DNA of 64,000 nt from Streptomyces sp. TS71-3. GTDB lineage: Bacteria; Actinomycetota; Actinomycetes; Streptomycetales; Streptomycetaceae. The notes under the pieces are model-generated. The model saw only the letters and a list, made by a program, of their open reading frames with translations, had not been told where the DNA came from and made no database searches. The translations under genes and the position numbers were made by a program. Below, piece by piece: positions 24,838 through 34,218 of the stretch; the first letter of the stretch is position 1; every line of letters starts with the position of its first letter. Location of the stretch: NCBI RefSeq assembly GCF_018327685.1, contig NZ_BNEL01000003.1:1984001-2048000 (forward strand), read 5' to 3'.

Positions 24838-26184
24838 TCAACCGGTGGCGCGGGGGAGGGGGGAGCCGTGGTCCGGTCGTGGCAGGTGCCTGGCATGGCG
24901 AACACGGGGGACGAGCGAGATCGCGGTGGCCCCGACCACCGCGGTCGCGGCGAAGGTGAGGAAGCCGAGCCCCGCGGTGCCGCCGCTGAGGACGGCACCG
25001 CCGAGGGCCGGACCGGCCACGGCACCGATGCGGCCGATGCCCGTCACCCACCCCAGACCCGTGGCACGCGCCCCGGGCCCGTACACCGCGGCCGTGGCCG
25101 CGTAGACCATCGTCTGGGCGCTGAAAAGCCACACCCCGGTCAGGAAGACGACGGCGTATGCCACGCCAAGCGGGAGGTGGGCGCTGAGGACGGACGCTCC
25201 GGCGGCGGTCAGCATGAACCAGAGTGCCGAGACCCGTACCGCGCCGAAGCGGTCGGCGGCGCGTCCGGCGACCAGCATGCCGACGATGCCGCCCGCGTTG
25301 ATCACCATCAGGAACGCCACGGACGAGGACAGCGAGTACCCGGAGGCCCGCATCAGTTCGGGCAGCCATGTGGAGACGCCGTACACGAGCAGCAGACCGG
25401 CGAACGAGGCCAGCCACAGCAGCGGGGTCGCCCACCGAGTGCCGGAGGCGAAGAGCGCCGCGATGGCGGCAATCCGTCCCCTGGTGCCGGTCCGGAGGGA
25501 TTCGGGGGCTTCGGGATGCGGCAGCCCGTAGCGATCTGCGACCGCCTGGGCGGCTTCCGGGCGGCTGCGTGCCAACAGGGCCGTGGGCGACTCGGGCAGC
25601 CACCGCACGACAAGCGGCAGAGCGGTCAGCGCAGGCAGCGCTCCCGCCCAGAAGATCCAGCGCCAGCCGTGCGCGGGGGCGACGGCGAGGCCGACGCCCG
25701 TGGCCGCCATACCACCGGCGTGGTACGAGGTCATCATCAGCCCGGTTGCCAACGCCACACGGTGGACGGGAGCGAACTCCGTCACCAGGGCCAGACAGAG
25801 GGGCATCAGACCACCGAGTCCCAGCCCTGACAGGAACCGGCCGCTGCCGAAGGCGGTGACGTCCGAGGACAGAGCGCATACCGCCGAGCCCGCGGAGAAG
25901 AGCAGGATGCTGGCGCCCACCAGCGGCTTGCGCCCCAGCCAGTCGGCGAGAGTGCCCGTGGTCAGGGCCCCGACGAGCATGCCGAGCGTGGCCCAGCTTC
26001 CGACGGTTCCGGCTGAGGCCGTGGTGAGCCCCAAGGACTCGTCGTCCAGCAGATGCGGCATGACGGCGCCGTAGATGTTCACGTCCATGCCATCGAAGTA
26101 GACAGCCACCCAGCACAGACCGATGACCACGGCAACGGAGCGGAAGGAGCGAGGCGGACGGGAGGGCACGGGCGGAGAAGCCAC
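24838..26184 (-). CDS. MFS transporter, aromatic acid:H+ symporter (AAHS) type
   Basis: Inner-membrane proton symporter, 448 residues from the GTG at 26184, chosen for its AAGGGG ribosome binding site; an upstream ATG at 26220 lacks one. Twelve hydrophobic helices can be read. The first helix carries WVAVYFDGMDVNIYG, matching the DG(Y/F)D signature of PcaK/BenK-type carriers, and the loop between helices 2 and 3 is GTLADWLGRKPLV. A substrate such as protocatechuate, benzoate, gallate or ferulate is expected. It lies 67 bases upstream of the tannase gene and probably shares its transcript, giving an ester-cleavage plus uptake module. Confidence 0.9.
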   Translation of the reverse strand: MASPPVPSRPPRSFRSVAVVIGLCWVAVYFDGMDVNIYGAVMPHLLDDESLGLTTASAGTVGSWATLGMLVGALTTGTLADWLGRKPLVGASILLFSAGSAVCALSSDVTAFGSGRFLSGLGLGGLMPLCLALVTEFAPVHRVALATGLMMTSYHAGGMAATGVGLAVAPAHGWRWIFWAGALPALTALPLVVRWLPESPTALLARSRPEAAQAVADRYGLPHPEAPESLRTGTRGRIAAIAALFASGTRWATPLLWLASFAGLLLVYGVSTWLPELMRASGYSLSSSVAFLMVINAGGIVGMLVAGRAADRFGAVRVSALWFMLTAAGASVLSAHLPLGVAYAVVFLTGVWLFSAQTMVYAATAAVYGPGARATGLGWVTGIGRIGAVAGPALGGAVLSGGTAGLGFLTFAATAVVGATAISLVPRVRHARHLPRPDHGSPLPRATG

Positions 26185-26377
26185 TGGATCCCCTTCTCTG
26201 TTCGCGATGCGGATTTTCATTCGTATTGCGAACGCCAGAGGCTACGGGTTGGCGCATGTACTCGGCAAGGGGGCGAGGTGACCGACATCCGGACGACCGG
26301 GGTGTGGCGGTCGCCCTGCTCGTGGGACGGGGGCGAGCCGCACTGTTGAGCCTGTCTGGCTGTCGTGAGGCTGAAGA

Positions 26378-26671
26378 GAGCGGCTGGACCTTCCCGGCCG
26401 GTTCGGCATTCACGACTGGCGGCAGGGCAAGGTCACGAACAGCCTGGATGCCGGGGAGAATCCCGTGGAGGTCTCCGCATACGTGAGGCGCCACTTGCCG
26501 GGATGCACCGAGGCCCAGTACTGCTGGCGCTGCGTCGAGGGGACTCGCGAACTGGCGTCCGGGACGGTTCCCTGCATCGGCCTGGGGGATCACATGAGGC
26601 GCCTGATCGGTTGGTCACCCCAGCCTGTGATGCGGAGTCACCTGGCGGCGGGCCCGCACGACGACCCCTGA
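26378..26671 (+). pseudogene. Possible tyrosine-integrase C-terminal relic
   Basis: An open frame without a plausible start reads GRFGIHDWRQGKVTNSLDAG and then ENPVEVSAYV before ending at 26671. HDWR in this setting resembles box II (HxxR) of tyrosine recombinases, where the sequence continues L-x-AG-x-x-x-x-x-V. The similarity is limited to about 45 residues and no clear catalytic Tyr follows. Supporting context: repeated TTGGTCACG arm-like sites and a tRNA-end-like sequence lie 170-290 bp downstream, where an attachment site would be expected. This is a weak call. Confidence 0.35.
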
Positions 26672-26846
26672 TCGCGTGGGGGCCCGCCGGTGGCACCGGC
26701 CGGGGGCCGCCACCCCTGGCCTGCCTGGAGGCATCAGGGGCCTCTGGCCAGGCATTTTATGGGCGCAGGTGCATGTTCTCGCTTTTCGTCTGGATCGGCC
26801 CTCACCTGGGTGTTCCCACCGGTTCCTGACCGCTGTTGGTCACGCG

Positions 26847-26862
26847 TTGGTCACGTGACCAA
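26847..26862. repeat. 16-bp perfect palindrome with adjacent direct repeat
   Basis: TTGGTCACGTGACCAA is a perfect palindrome, and a further TTGGTCACG lies directly upstream at about 26836-26844. This could be an operator or integrase arm sites. Confidence 0.5.
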
Positions 26863-26917
26863 CTATCGGCTCGGCTCTCCGGGCTGTCGCGCCAGAAGTG
26901 GATGGTTGGACTACCCT

Positions 26918-26960
26918 TCGCTGGCATTCGCCGCAGGTTCGATTCCCCGGCAGGAGCCAC
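26918..26960 (+). other. tRNA 3'-end-like sequence (possible attachment-site relic)
   Basis: GCAGGTTCGATTCCCCGGC followed by AGGAGCCACA resembles a T-arm plus acceptor end, but the T-stem does not pair properly and no cloverleaf can be drawn upstream. It is not a tRNA gene; it may be an att remnant. Confidence 0.3.
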
Positions 26961-27403
26961 AAAACATGGCTGGTTGGGGGTGAGGCGCTGACCTGTGGGT
27001 CTGTGCCACGGTGAGGGTGGAGGGACGGTCCCGGCCCGTCCTGGTCAACTCCGGAGGGGGCCGGTGAACCTACGCGTGCCCGGGGGGTGAACTCTGAGTT
27101 CGACCTGCGCTCGGGAGGCGGCCTCAGTATGTTGCGCTGCATCCGTCGCGCCTGTCCCGGCCGCCCGGGCCGGTAGCCGCCCACCATCGAAGACCCCGGA
27201 CGGCTCGTCCGAGACGGCCACGAGTCTGCGTTCTGCCCAGTGGGGACGGTCGGTGTGCAGCCGCGTGGCCAGGTCCCCCAGTTGATCGTTCCTGGGGAGA
27301 GGGTCACACACAACCGGACCAGACACCACCTCAAGGTGTCACGGACGCCACATCACACCGCCCCTTCTCCGTCGGTCCGTCAACGTCCGGGCACCGTACG
27401 GCA

Positions 27404-29578
27404 CTACCGGATCGCCGTCCCGAACGCTTGGCCGCCCGACGGGATGCCGTCCTGGCCCGGCTGGTACACGGTCACTGGCTGGTCCGCGCCGCCCGTCAGG
27501 TTTGGCCAGGGCACCGAGTAGGCGGCACCCGGGGGGTACGGGCCGAGGGGCATGCCCACGTAGATGTGGGTGGGGGACGCCGCGATGTCCTGCCCCATGC
27601 GCTCGCCGGCGCCGGGTGCGCCGGGAAGCCCGTGGTATCCGGCATAGAGGACGTCGTTGTGCTGGCCGGGCGGGCCGAGGAGGGTCACGGTCTGTATTCC
27701 GCCGGCCGCCGTCGTGGTGCCCTGCGCCTCTCCGGGCACTCCGATCACGAGCTGGAGGCTCTGCCAGGTCGGCTCGGTCCTGGGGGAGAGATTGAGGGCG
27801 GCGAGACTCTCGCCGAAGCGGTCACCGGGCTCGGCGCCGCCTGTGACGTCCGGCGTGTCCTGGTTGATCACCTGGTCCTGCGCCCAGGTGCCCGAGGCGG
27901 TGACACTGAAGGTGAGTACACCGCCGGCGTTGGGCATGTCCTTTCCGGAGGAGTCCGTGAGGGATTCACCGGGTACTCCGACGGCGAGGATCGAGTCGCC
28001 GTCGGTTCCGCTCCCGGCCAGGCTGACGGATGTGCCGAGGGCGTCGCCGGTCTCGGCGCCGCCGGAGACGTCACCGCGATCCTCGTTGATCTCCGCGCGC
28101 TGTACCGGCCTGCCGTCGGCGCCGAGGGTGTGTGAGAGGAGCCAGACATCCCCGGCGTCCAAGGCGCCGCCGATGTCCCGGCCTGGGGCGCCGATGGCGA
28201 TGTGGTTGCCGTCCGCCGCCACTGACCAGCCGGTTCTGGCTCCGGTCTGCCGCTTCCCGGTCAGACCCGCCTCCGCCTGGACGGCGACGTTGGTGCCGCC
28301 GCGCACGTAGATCACCGCCCCGGCGCCGTCGAAGCTTCCCAGCCCCTCCCCGGGCGCGCCGATGACGATGAACGGATCACCGCTGCTGGTGTGACCGGCG
28401 GACAGTGCGTAGCCGAGGAGATCGCCCTGTTCGCTCACCGCCTCCTTGAGTGCGCCGTTACCCTGGCCCTGCTGGTAGTTGTCCGCTGCCCGGCCCTGAC
28501 CCAGTCCGGCAGCGGAGCCGTGGATCACGGTCACCATGCCCGCGTCCTGGGCGCCGCCGAGGTCCTCGTAGGGCACGCCAACGACCAGGTCGGTATAGCC
28601 GTCCGAGTCGTAGTCGACCGTGGCGAGGCTCTGCCCGAACCTGTCGCCCGGCTCTGAGCCGCCCGGCACGAAGGACAGGTCCTGGTCGATCTGAGCGGTG
28701 CCCTGACCTCCGCCGTAGACGATGCGGACCAGTCCGGCCTCGGCGTCGCCGCCGACCGTCGCCTCCGGGTCGCTGATCGCGATGTCCTCGACGCCGTCAC
28801 CGTTGAAGTCGACGAACGGCGCTTGACGGACGACGGAGCCGATCCAGTCACCGAGGCCGTCGACGCGAGAGTTGACGGCCTGTGTCGATGTGATCTCGGG
28901 ATCGATGCCGAAGCAACCGCCCTGGTCGGAGCGGGATGCGAGGGCGACGATGCTCGCCTGGTCGCCGTTGGTGCGGACCAGGGGGCCACCCGTGTCGCCC
29001 GGGCAGACGGCCGCGTCGTCCCCGACGGCCTCCAGATCCGTGCCCGTGAAGGGTCCGGCGGAGAACGTGCCGTTGTGCAGGGCGATCGGTGCCCATTCGT
29101 CCCCGGTGCGGCCATAACCAGTGAAGATCAGCTTCTCCCCGGCCTGCGGCGCCGTGTCGGCGAGCACTGCGGGGCGGACGCCGGCGACCGGCGCGGACAG
29201 CTTGGCGAGGACGATATCGCGGTCGTCGCGCGGCACGAGCTTCACCACGGCGCGCTCCGCGCCCTGCGTGGTGGTCAGGTCGGTGCGGCCGATCACGGCC
29301 CGGGTGGGCTGCTTCGGTACGCCGGGCGGCACGTGGATCGAGCTGGCGGGATCGTCGGCGAAGCAGGAGGCGGCGGTGATGAGCCACTCGGGGTCGATGA
29401 GGGCCCCGCTGCACCCTCTGGTGCCGTCGCCGATGTCGAGGCGTGCGGTGTAGCCGCGTAGGTTGTTCGACTCCACGGGACCGGTGACGGCGTGGGCGGG
29501 GCCTGTCGTCGAACCGATCGCGGCCACGGCGATCAGGAGCGCGACCGTGGTACGTCTCTTGCCGAATAAGAGCGTCAT
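27404..29578 (-). CDS. Secreted trypsin-like domain with FG-GAP repeats, altered catalytic residues
   Basis: 724-residue exported protein. I choose the ATG at 29578 (AGAGG upstream); a GTG at 29596 also exists. A signal peptide ends near VTGPAHA (about residue 31). A chymotrypsin-fold domain (about 35-260) has WLITAASCFADD where active enzymes have TAAHC, the Asp region DIVLAKL, and CPGDTGGPLV instead of GDSGGP. Thus the catalytic His is Ser and the catalytic Ser is Thr. The rest (about 265-720) is a beta-propeller of seven or so FG-GAP repeats (DFNGDGVEDIAISDPEA, DYDSDGYTDLVVGVPYED and later copies). Probably a binding or adhesion protein rather than a protease. Confidence 0.88.
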   Translation of the reverse strand: MTLLFGKRRTTVALLIAVAAIGSTTGPAHAVTGPVESNNLRGYTARLDIGDGTRGCSGALIDPEWLITAASCFADDPASSIHVPPGVPKQPTRAVIGRTDLTTTQGAERAVVKLVPRDDRDIVLAKLSAPVAGVRPAVLADTAPQAGEKLIFTGYGRTGDEWAPIALHNGTFSAGPFTGTDLEAVGDDAAVCPGDTGGPLVRTNGDQASIVALASRSDQGGCFGIDPEITSTQAVNSRVDGLGDWIGSVVRQAPFVDFNGDGVEDIAISDPEATVGGDAEAGLVRIVYGGGQGTAQIDQDLSFVPGGSEPGDRFGQSLATVDYDSDGYTDLVVGVPYEDLGGAQDAGMVTVIHGSAAGLGQGRAADNYQQGQGNGALKEAVSEQGDLLGYALSAGHTSSGDPFIVIGAPGEGLGSFDGAGAVIYVRGGTNVAVQAEAGLTGKRQTGARTGWSVAADGNHIAIGAPGRDIGGALDAGDVWLLSHTLGADGRPVQRAEINEDRGDVSGGAETGDALGTSVSLAGSGTDGDSILAVGVPGESLTDSSGKDMPNAGGVLTFSVTASGTWAQDQVINQDTPDVTGGAEPGDRFGESLAALNLSPRTEPTWQSLQLVIGVPGEAQGTTTAAGGIQTVTLLGPPGQHNDVLYAGYHGLPGAPGAGERMGQDIAASPTHIYVGMPLGPYPPGAAYSVPWPNLTGGADQPVTVYQPGQDGIPSGGQAFGTAIR

Positions 29579-29737
29579 GTTCCTGTTTCCTCTCACCTAC
29601 CTGCTCGTGGAGTTGTCGACGAGCGTGTGATGCCGGCCGGGGCCCGTCGACGTGCCGAACGGAGTCCAGGGCCGTCGACGGTCATGGTGACGTGTGCGGT
29701 GTGTGCGGTGTCCTTGGCCGGCGGAATCACGGTCCGG

Positions 29738-32700
29738 TCAGTCCAGGCCCACCAGGCCGAGGAACGACGTGCCGGTGTCCTCCAGGAAACCGGACACCCT
29801 CGACCTGGCCTCGTCCGCGAGTCCCGTGAGGCCGTCGAGCACCGCGGCGGCCGCGTTGTCGTGGCCGTAGAACAGCCCGGACGCACCCGTCGCGAACGAG
29901 GCCAGGCTCTTCATGATGTCCGGCCACTCCGCGATGACGTGCACGCCGCCTGCCAGCCAGGAGATGCCTTTCATGGTGTTCGAGAGGCCAAAGAGGAACG
30001 CAGCTGCCGGCTGGCCCTCCGGGATCCGAAGGGCGACCAGGGCCGCTGCGCGGGAGGTTCTCGACAACCATCCGGCTATGGTGTGGACCTTGCCGGAATA
30101 GTTGACCCACTGTTCCCGGGTCAGACCGAGGAACCTGCCCTCCTCCTCGGCCGTGGACTCGTCGTTCTCGGGGGTGTCGGCGGGATCGGTCCCGTTCTCG
30201 GCGGCCTCCCGGGCCCTGCGCTCCGCTTCGGCGGCCGCTTCGGCGATCTCCTGCCGTCGCTTCTCCCGCGCGATGCGGTGCGCGTCGCTGGCCGCCGACG
30301 CTGCGGCAGCGGCGTCCTGGCCCGCCTGCTCGGCCGAAGCACGCGCACTTGCCGCGGATTCCGCCGCCGAGGCGGCCGAGGCCTGGGCCTGGCCGGCGGA
30401 GGCGTAGGCCCGGTTCACGGAGTAGTTCGCGCTACGAGCAGCGGTGCGGGCCACGACCGCGGCCTCGTCGGCCTGCTGCGCGGACGCGGCGGCCTGCGCG
30501 GCCGACGCGTCGGCCGCATCGGCGTTGGAACGGGCCTGTGCGGCCGCGCTCGCCGCGGCGTCGGCGTAGCCCTGGGCCTTGGCCGCCCAGTTCGACGCGT
30601 CCTCGGCCGCCTCTCGGGCCTCCGCCGCGGCCTTGGAGGCGCGTGCGGCGTCCTCCAGAGCTTTCTGCGCGGTATGGGCGGCATGGGCGATGGCGGCCCG
30701 GATCGCGGCGACATGGGCTTGGGAGTCGTGGTCCAGGCGGGCGACGTCGTACTGGTCGTGCGCGACGAACGACCGTCTCATGTAGGCGGACCCTTCCAAC
30801 ACGACCTTCGCGGCCGCCTGGAGGTACGCGCCCCCCTCGTTGAGGATCCGGAAACACTCGACGTTGTCGTCCTGCTTGACCGCCTCGGCGTACTCCGTGC
30901 TCAGGAAGCGGGACAGTGCCTCGGGGCTGCCGTCCTCCAGCGCTGCCTCAGCCTTTGCCTTGACCGCCCGGCCGGGGTCGTGCCCCAGAATCGTGAAGAT
31001 CTTCACGCGGTTCTCCGTGGCGGCCGAGTCGGTCAGGCCCGAAGTGAGAAACCAGTTCGCCGCATCGGGATCCTCGCTCTCCAGGGCCTGGCGAGCCCCC
31101 GTCGCGACATCCGGAGCGGCCACCTCGGCAAGTGCGAGCACCGTCTCGCGATCGTCCTGCCGCTCCGCCGCCGGCCGGTCGACGTCGATCCAGTTGAGGA
31201 TCTCGTTCTCGCCACCGGCGAGAGCGAACTCCGCTGCCTGGCGTGTCCATGTGCCGTGACTGTCCAGGAGCATGACCGCTGCTTGCCGTCCGCAGACCAC
31301 GGCCCCGGCATCGTCTCCGGACGACAGGGCATCCTGCGCCTGTGCGAGGAGGTCCCGGGTCTCCTGGGACGTCTGGTCGTCCTGGGCCTGCTGCGTGGCG
31401 ATCCGCTCCAAGGCCTCCTGCTCCTGCACGGCCTTGATCCGGGCCACCACCATCCCGACCTCGGTGTCCTGCTGGATGCGGCCGGCCTCCGCCTGGCGGG
31501 CCGCCTCCTCGACGGCCTGTGCTTCCTGGACCGCGTCGGCGGCGGTGGTGGCGGCCTGGACGGCGGCGTCGGCGTAGGCGGTGGACCGTTCGGCGTGGTC
31601 GATCGCCTCGCCGGCGTGCTCGGCCGCCTCTTCGGCGGCGTCGGCGGCATGGTCGGCATGGGTCGCCGCGGAGCCGGCCGCTCGATGAGCGGCGCCGGCG
31701 GATGCGGCCGCCTTGTCGGCCAGCTGACGGGACAGCTGTGCGGCGCTGGTGGCGCTGGCTGCCTGCGCGTTGGCGTCGGCGGCGGCCTCGCGTGCCTGGC
31801 GGGCCTGCTCGGTGGCGGCACCGGCGGCCTCGGCCGCGGCGGCGGAGGCGTTGGCCGCGTCCGCGGCGTTGCCCGCGGCGGAGGCGGCCGCGGCACCGGC
31901 TACGGAGGCCTGGGAGGAGGCGACGGACGCCTGCTCCGCTGCCTGCGCGGCGGTACGGGCCCGTGCGGCGGCGTTGCGGGCGCCTTCGGCGGCCGCGCGT
32001 GCCGCGGCCGCCTTCGTGGCGTCGGCGGACGCGGCGATGGCGGCGCGATAGGCGCGTGCCGCCGCACTTCCCGCCTGCGCCGCCGCAGCGGCGGCGGCTT
32101 GTGCTGCCTGTGCCGCCCGCTGCGAGGCGGACTGCGCGGCACGGGAGGCGCTGATCGCGGTCTGGGCCGCACGGGCCGCGCCGCGTGCGGCGTCGGCGGC
32201 CTTGTCGGCGGCCTTGGCCGACCTGCGGACGTCATCCTGGGCGGCCTGGGCTTCTTCGGCTGCCTCAAGGGCCGCTTCCTTCGCCTTGAGCGCCGCTTCC
32301 TTCGCCTGCTCGGCAGCGGCGACCGCCTTCTCCGTCTTGAGTTTGGCCTTCCGTCCCTCGCTCTCGACGATCGTCACCAACTGGTCGATGGTGGCGGTCT
32401 CCTCGTCGCGTGCGCGGGCGATGTGCTGGCCTGTACTGAGGAACCAGTGAACGGCTTTCGGGGAACCGTCGTCGAGCGCGCGTTCGGCGTACTCCCTCAC
32501 CTGAGGGGAGGCGGTGTTGAGGATCTTGAAGACCTCGACCCGCTCGTCCTCTTCCTCGCCGGTGTACCGGGTTTCGAGAAGGAAGTTCTCCAACGCCTCC
32601 TGGGTGTCCGTCTCCAGCGCCGTGGTCGCGTTCCGCCGAGTACCCGGGCCGCCGGCGTTCAAGGCACGGAACACCTCGACCCGCAGATCCGTCTTGAGCG

Positions 32701-33109
32701 GCGCCGTGTAGCCGTCCCGGAGGTAGCCGGCGATGGCCTCGTCACCGCCTGCCAGCGCCCGCTCCGCGGCTGCCCGCACCGACGTGCCGGCCCAGGCGAG
32801 GCCCTCGAACAGGGTGACGCGATTGTCCTCGGCCCTGGCCCGGGGGAGTTCGCTGGTCAGGAACGCACCGACCTGGGCGTCGGTGCCGGCCAGCGCGGCA
32901 GCGGCGGACTGCTGTACGGCACGGCCGCCGGTCCGGTAGGCCCAGACGGCCGCGCCGCGGTCGGTGTCGGGTAACCAGCCGGGCAGGTCGGTGTCGCCCT
33001 CCCCGGCTCCCGCGGCGGCTCCGGCGAGGGCGACCGACCTGGGCAGTGCGGCGGCGGTCAGCGCGGTCCGGGTGGTACGGCGTCTGGGCACGAAGTTGAG
33101 TCCTTTCAC
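29738..33109 (-). CDS. Large secreted ALF-repeat protein, Ala-rich coiled coil
   Basis: 1123 residues starting at a GTG; the N-terminus has a basic stretch followed by a signal-like hydrophobic segment. Repeats of the actinobacterial ALF type (A-ALAG-D--V-xFL-xG---A---D-RV-VF-IL) lie at about residues 55-250 and 625-790. Between and after them run very Ala-rich heptad segments (about 260-600 and 800-960), predicted to form long helical rods. The C-terminal 120 residues are different, with hydrophobic helices (LVALRIPEGQPAAAFLFGL; SLASFATGASGLFYG). ALF repeats are known from Streptomyces exported and polymorphic-toxin-like proteins; no toxin domain is recognisable here. Surface or envelope scaffolding is likely. 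Confidence 0.8.
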   Translation of the reverse strand: MKGLNFVPRRRTTRTALTAAALPRSVALAGAAAGAGEGDTDLPGWLPDTDRGAAVWAYRTGGRAVQQSAAAALAGTDAQVGAFLTSELPRARAEDNRVTLFEGLAWAGTSVRAAAERALAGGDEAIAGYLRDGYTAPLKTDLRVEVFRALNAGGPGTRRNATTALETDTQEALENFLLETRYTGEEEDERVEVFKILNTASPQVREYAERALDDGSPKAVHWFLSTGQHIARARDEETATIDQLVTIVESEGRKAKLKTEKAVAAAEQAKEAALKAKEAALEAAEEAQAAQDDVRRSAKAADKAADAARGAARAAQTAISASRAAQSASQRAAQAAQAAAAAAAQAGSAAARAYRAAIAASADATKAAAARAAAEGARNAAARARTAAQAAEQASVASSQASVAGAAAASAAGNAADAANASAAAAEAAGAATEQARQAREAAADANAQAASATSAAQLSRQLADKAAASAGAAHRAAGSAATHADHAADAAEEAAEHAGEAIDHAERSTAYADAAVQAATTAADAVQEAQAVEEAARQAEAGRIQQDTEVGMVVARIKAVQEQEALERIATQQAQDDQTSQETRDLLAQAQDALSSGDDAGAVVCGRQAAVMLLDSHGTWTRQAAEFALAGGENEILNWIDVDRPAAERQDDRETVLALAEVAAPDVATGARQALESEDPDAANWFLTSGLTDSAATENRVKIFTILGHDPGRAVKAKAEAALEDGSPEALSRFLSTEYAEAVKQDDNVECFRILNEGGAYLQAAAKVVLEGSAYMRRSFVAHDQYDVARLDHDSQAHVAAIRAAIAHAAHTAQKALEDAARASKAAAEAREAAEDASNWAAKAQGYADAAASAAAQARSNADAADASAAQAAASAQQADEAAVVARTAARSANYSVNRAYASAGQAQASAASAAESAASARASAEQAGQDAAAAASAASDAHRIAREKRRQEIAEAAAEAERRAREAAENGTDPADTPENDESTAEEEGRFLGLTREQWVNYSGKVHTIAGWLSRTSRAAALVALRIPEGQPAAAFLFGLSNTMKGISWLAGGVHVIAEWPDIMKSLASFATGASGLFYGHDNAAAAVLDGLTGLADEARSRVSGFLEDTGTSFLGLVGLD

Positions 33110-33234
33110 TCTCTGATGCAGGTATGAGCGGTGGAACGTCGAGGTCCGCGAATCGCGTCACGCGGCACGAAGGAGTCGGCGAATCTCGCCGTCACGGCGG
33201 CGCACTTCCCGGACCGGGAGAACGCGGGCAGCCG

Positions 33235-33777
33235 CTACCTGGACGTGATGATCTCGACGAGCGAGGCATGACGGCCCTCGTTGGCCTCGCCCAGGGCGGC
33301 AAAGGAGTCGGCGTCCACGTGGTACCGGTGCTCCTCGCCGCCGACCGTCGTCGACAGTTCGGCCGCGTAGTCGTTGGTCTGCGCGCCGTAGACGGCCGGC
33401 AGGTCCAGGCTCAGATAGCCGCTGGTGCCCGTGGTCCGGAAGCAGAACTTCTCGGTGTTGTCCATGCGGACGTATATCTCCAGCAGGTCCTCCTGGCTGT
33501 CGCACGGGGTCAGCACGATGTGCCCGTCACCCCTCTTCAAGAGAATCCCCTGCTCAGCGAGGATCTCGTCGGCCCGGGGATAGGCGAAGTCCTCGACCGC
33601 GTAACCAGGGGCGGTGTCGGCGGCGGTCGTTGTGGTGCTGCCCTTGGGGTGGGTCCCGTCGGGGAGGCCGGCCCCCAGCCCGGCCCACACAAGGCCGGCG
33701 CCGACGGCCAGCCCCAGCGTGCGGACCAGGAATCTCCTCCGGTGCGGCTGGGCCGCCATGGTGATGCGTGCCTTCAT
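33235..33777 (-). CDS. Exported protein, unknown function
   Basis: 180 residues from the ATG at 33777 (GGGGAGA upstream; ATGs lie also at 33789 and 33759). The N-terminus RRRFLVRTLGLAVGAGLVWAGLGAG is a signal peptide with a Tat-like twin arginine. The mature domain of about 135 residues contains two Cys, near LTPCDSQEDLLEIYVRM and KFCFRTTGT, that could form a disulphide, and is otherwise beta-rich. I do not recognise the family. It lies on the same strand as the ALF-repeat gene, 125 bases upstream, so the two may be expressed together. Confidence 0.7.
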   Translation of the reverse strand: MKARITMAAQPHRRRFLVRTLGLAVGAGLVWAGLGAGLPDGTHPKGSTTTTAADTAPGYAVEDFAYPRADEILAEQGILLKRGDGHIVLTPCDSQEDLLEIYVRMDNTEKFCFRTTGTSGYLSLDLPAVYGAQTNDYAAELSTTVGGEEHRYHVDADSFAALGEANEGRHASLVEIITSR

Positions 33778-34218
33778 CGCTCTCCCCATCTCCCCACGTG
33801 GCCTGTCGAGGGCCGTTTCGTACGACTCCACGCACGGTCCGTGCGGAGGCGCCGTCACGCCTCGGTCGACGGATGCCAGTGTGGCGAGCGTCTGACGCCG
33901 TGTCGTTGACGTTCCGTCCGCACTCCTTTGACGTCCAGTCCACGACCCCTTGACCGTCTGCCCTCATCCGCGGTGCCCTCGCACCACGGTCGCGACGGCC
34001 TGGAACGGGCTGATCGGCGGCAGGCGTACGGCCGAGCCGACTTTCCTCTCCTACGACACCGCATCCTCCTCGGATGACCTCACGCTCAGCGATCGCCAGA
34101 AATGAGCCAGATCCGAATGATTTACGGTCCCTCGTCGGTCTCATCAACGAATACCGCCGAGCAAGCTGACCACCAGGAAAACGCCCGAGATCAGAGCCTG
34201 TGAAGCCATTTTGAAGCG
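33778..34218. other. Intergenic stretch of 440 bases
   Basis: Upstream region of the exported protein and downstream region of the STAND ATPase. No gene, hairpin or repeat that I can support. Confidence 0.5.

Larger units (their letters stand above)
26185..27403. other. 1.2-kb region without an intact gene
   Basis: Holds the MFS promoter region (near 26185-26260), an integrase-like relic, a 16-bp palindrome and a tRNA 3'-end-like sequence. 26980-27400 contains nothing I can identify. Confidence 0.5.

Noticed and set aside
24767..26593. 608-codon minus-strand frame covering the MFS gene and upstream region
   Set aside because: Out of frame with the clear AAHS transporter and rich in Arg/Pro; a shadow.
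26918..26960. tRNA gene
   Set aside because: GGTTCGATTCC resembles a T-loop, but the T-stem does not pair and no D-arm or anticodon arm can be drawn upstream; kept only as a possible att relic.
29627..32974. Very long open frame (over 1100 codons) on the plus strand
   Set aside because: It is exactly antisense to the ALF-repeat protein; its Gly/Arg/Val-rich sequence is the mirror of the alanine-rich coding strand and has no family signal.
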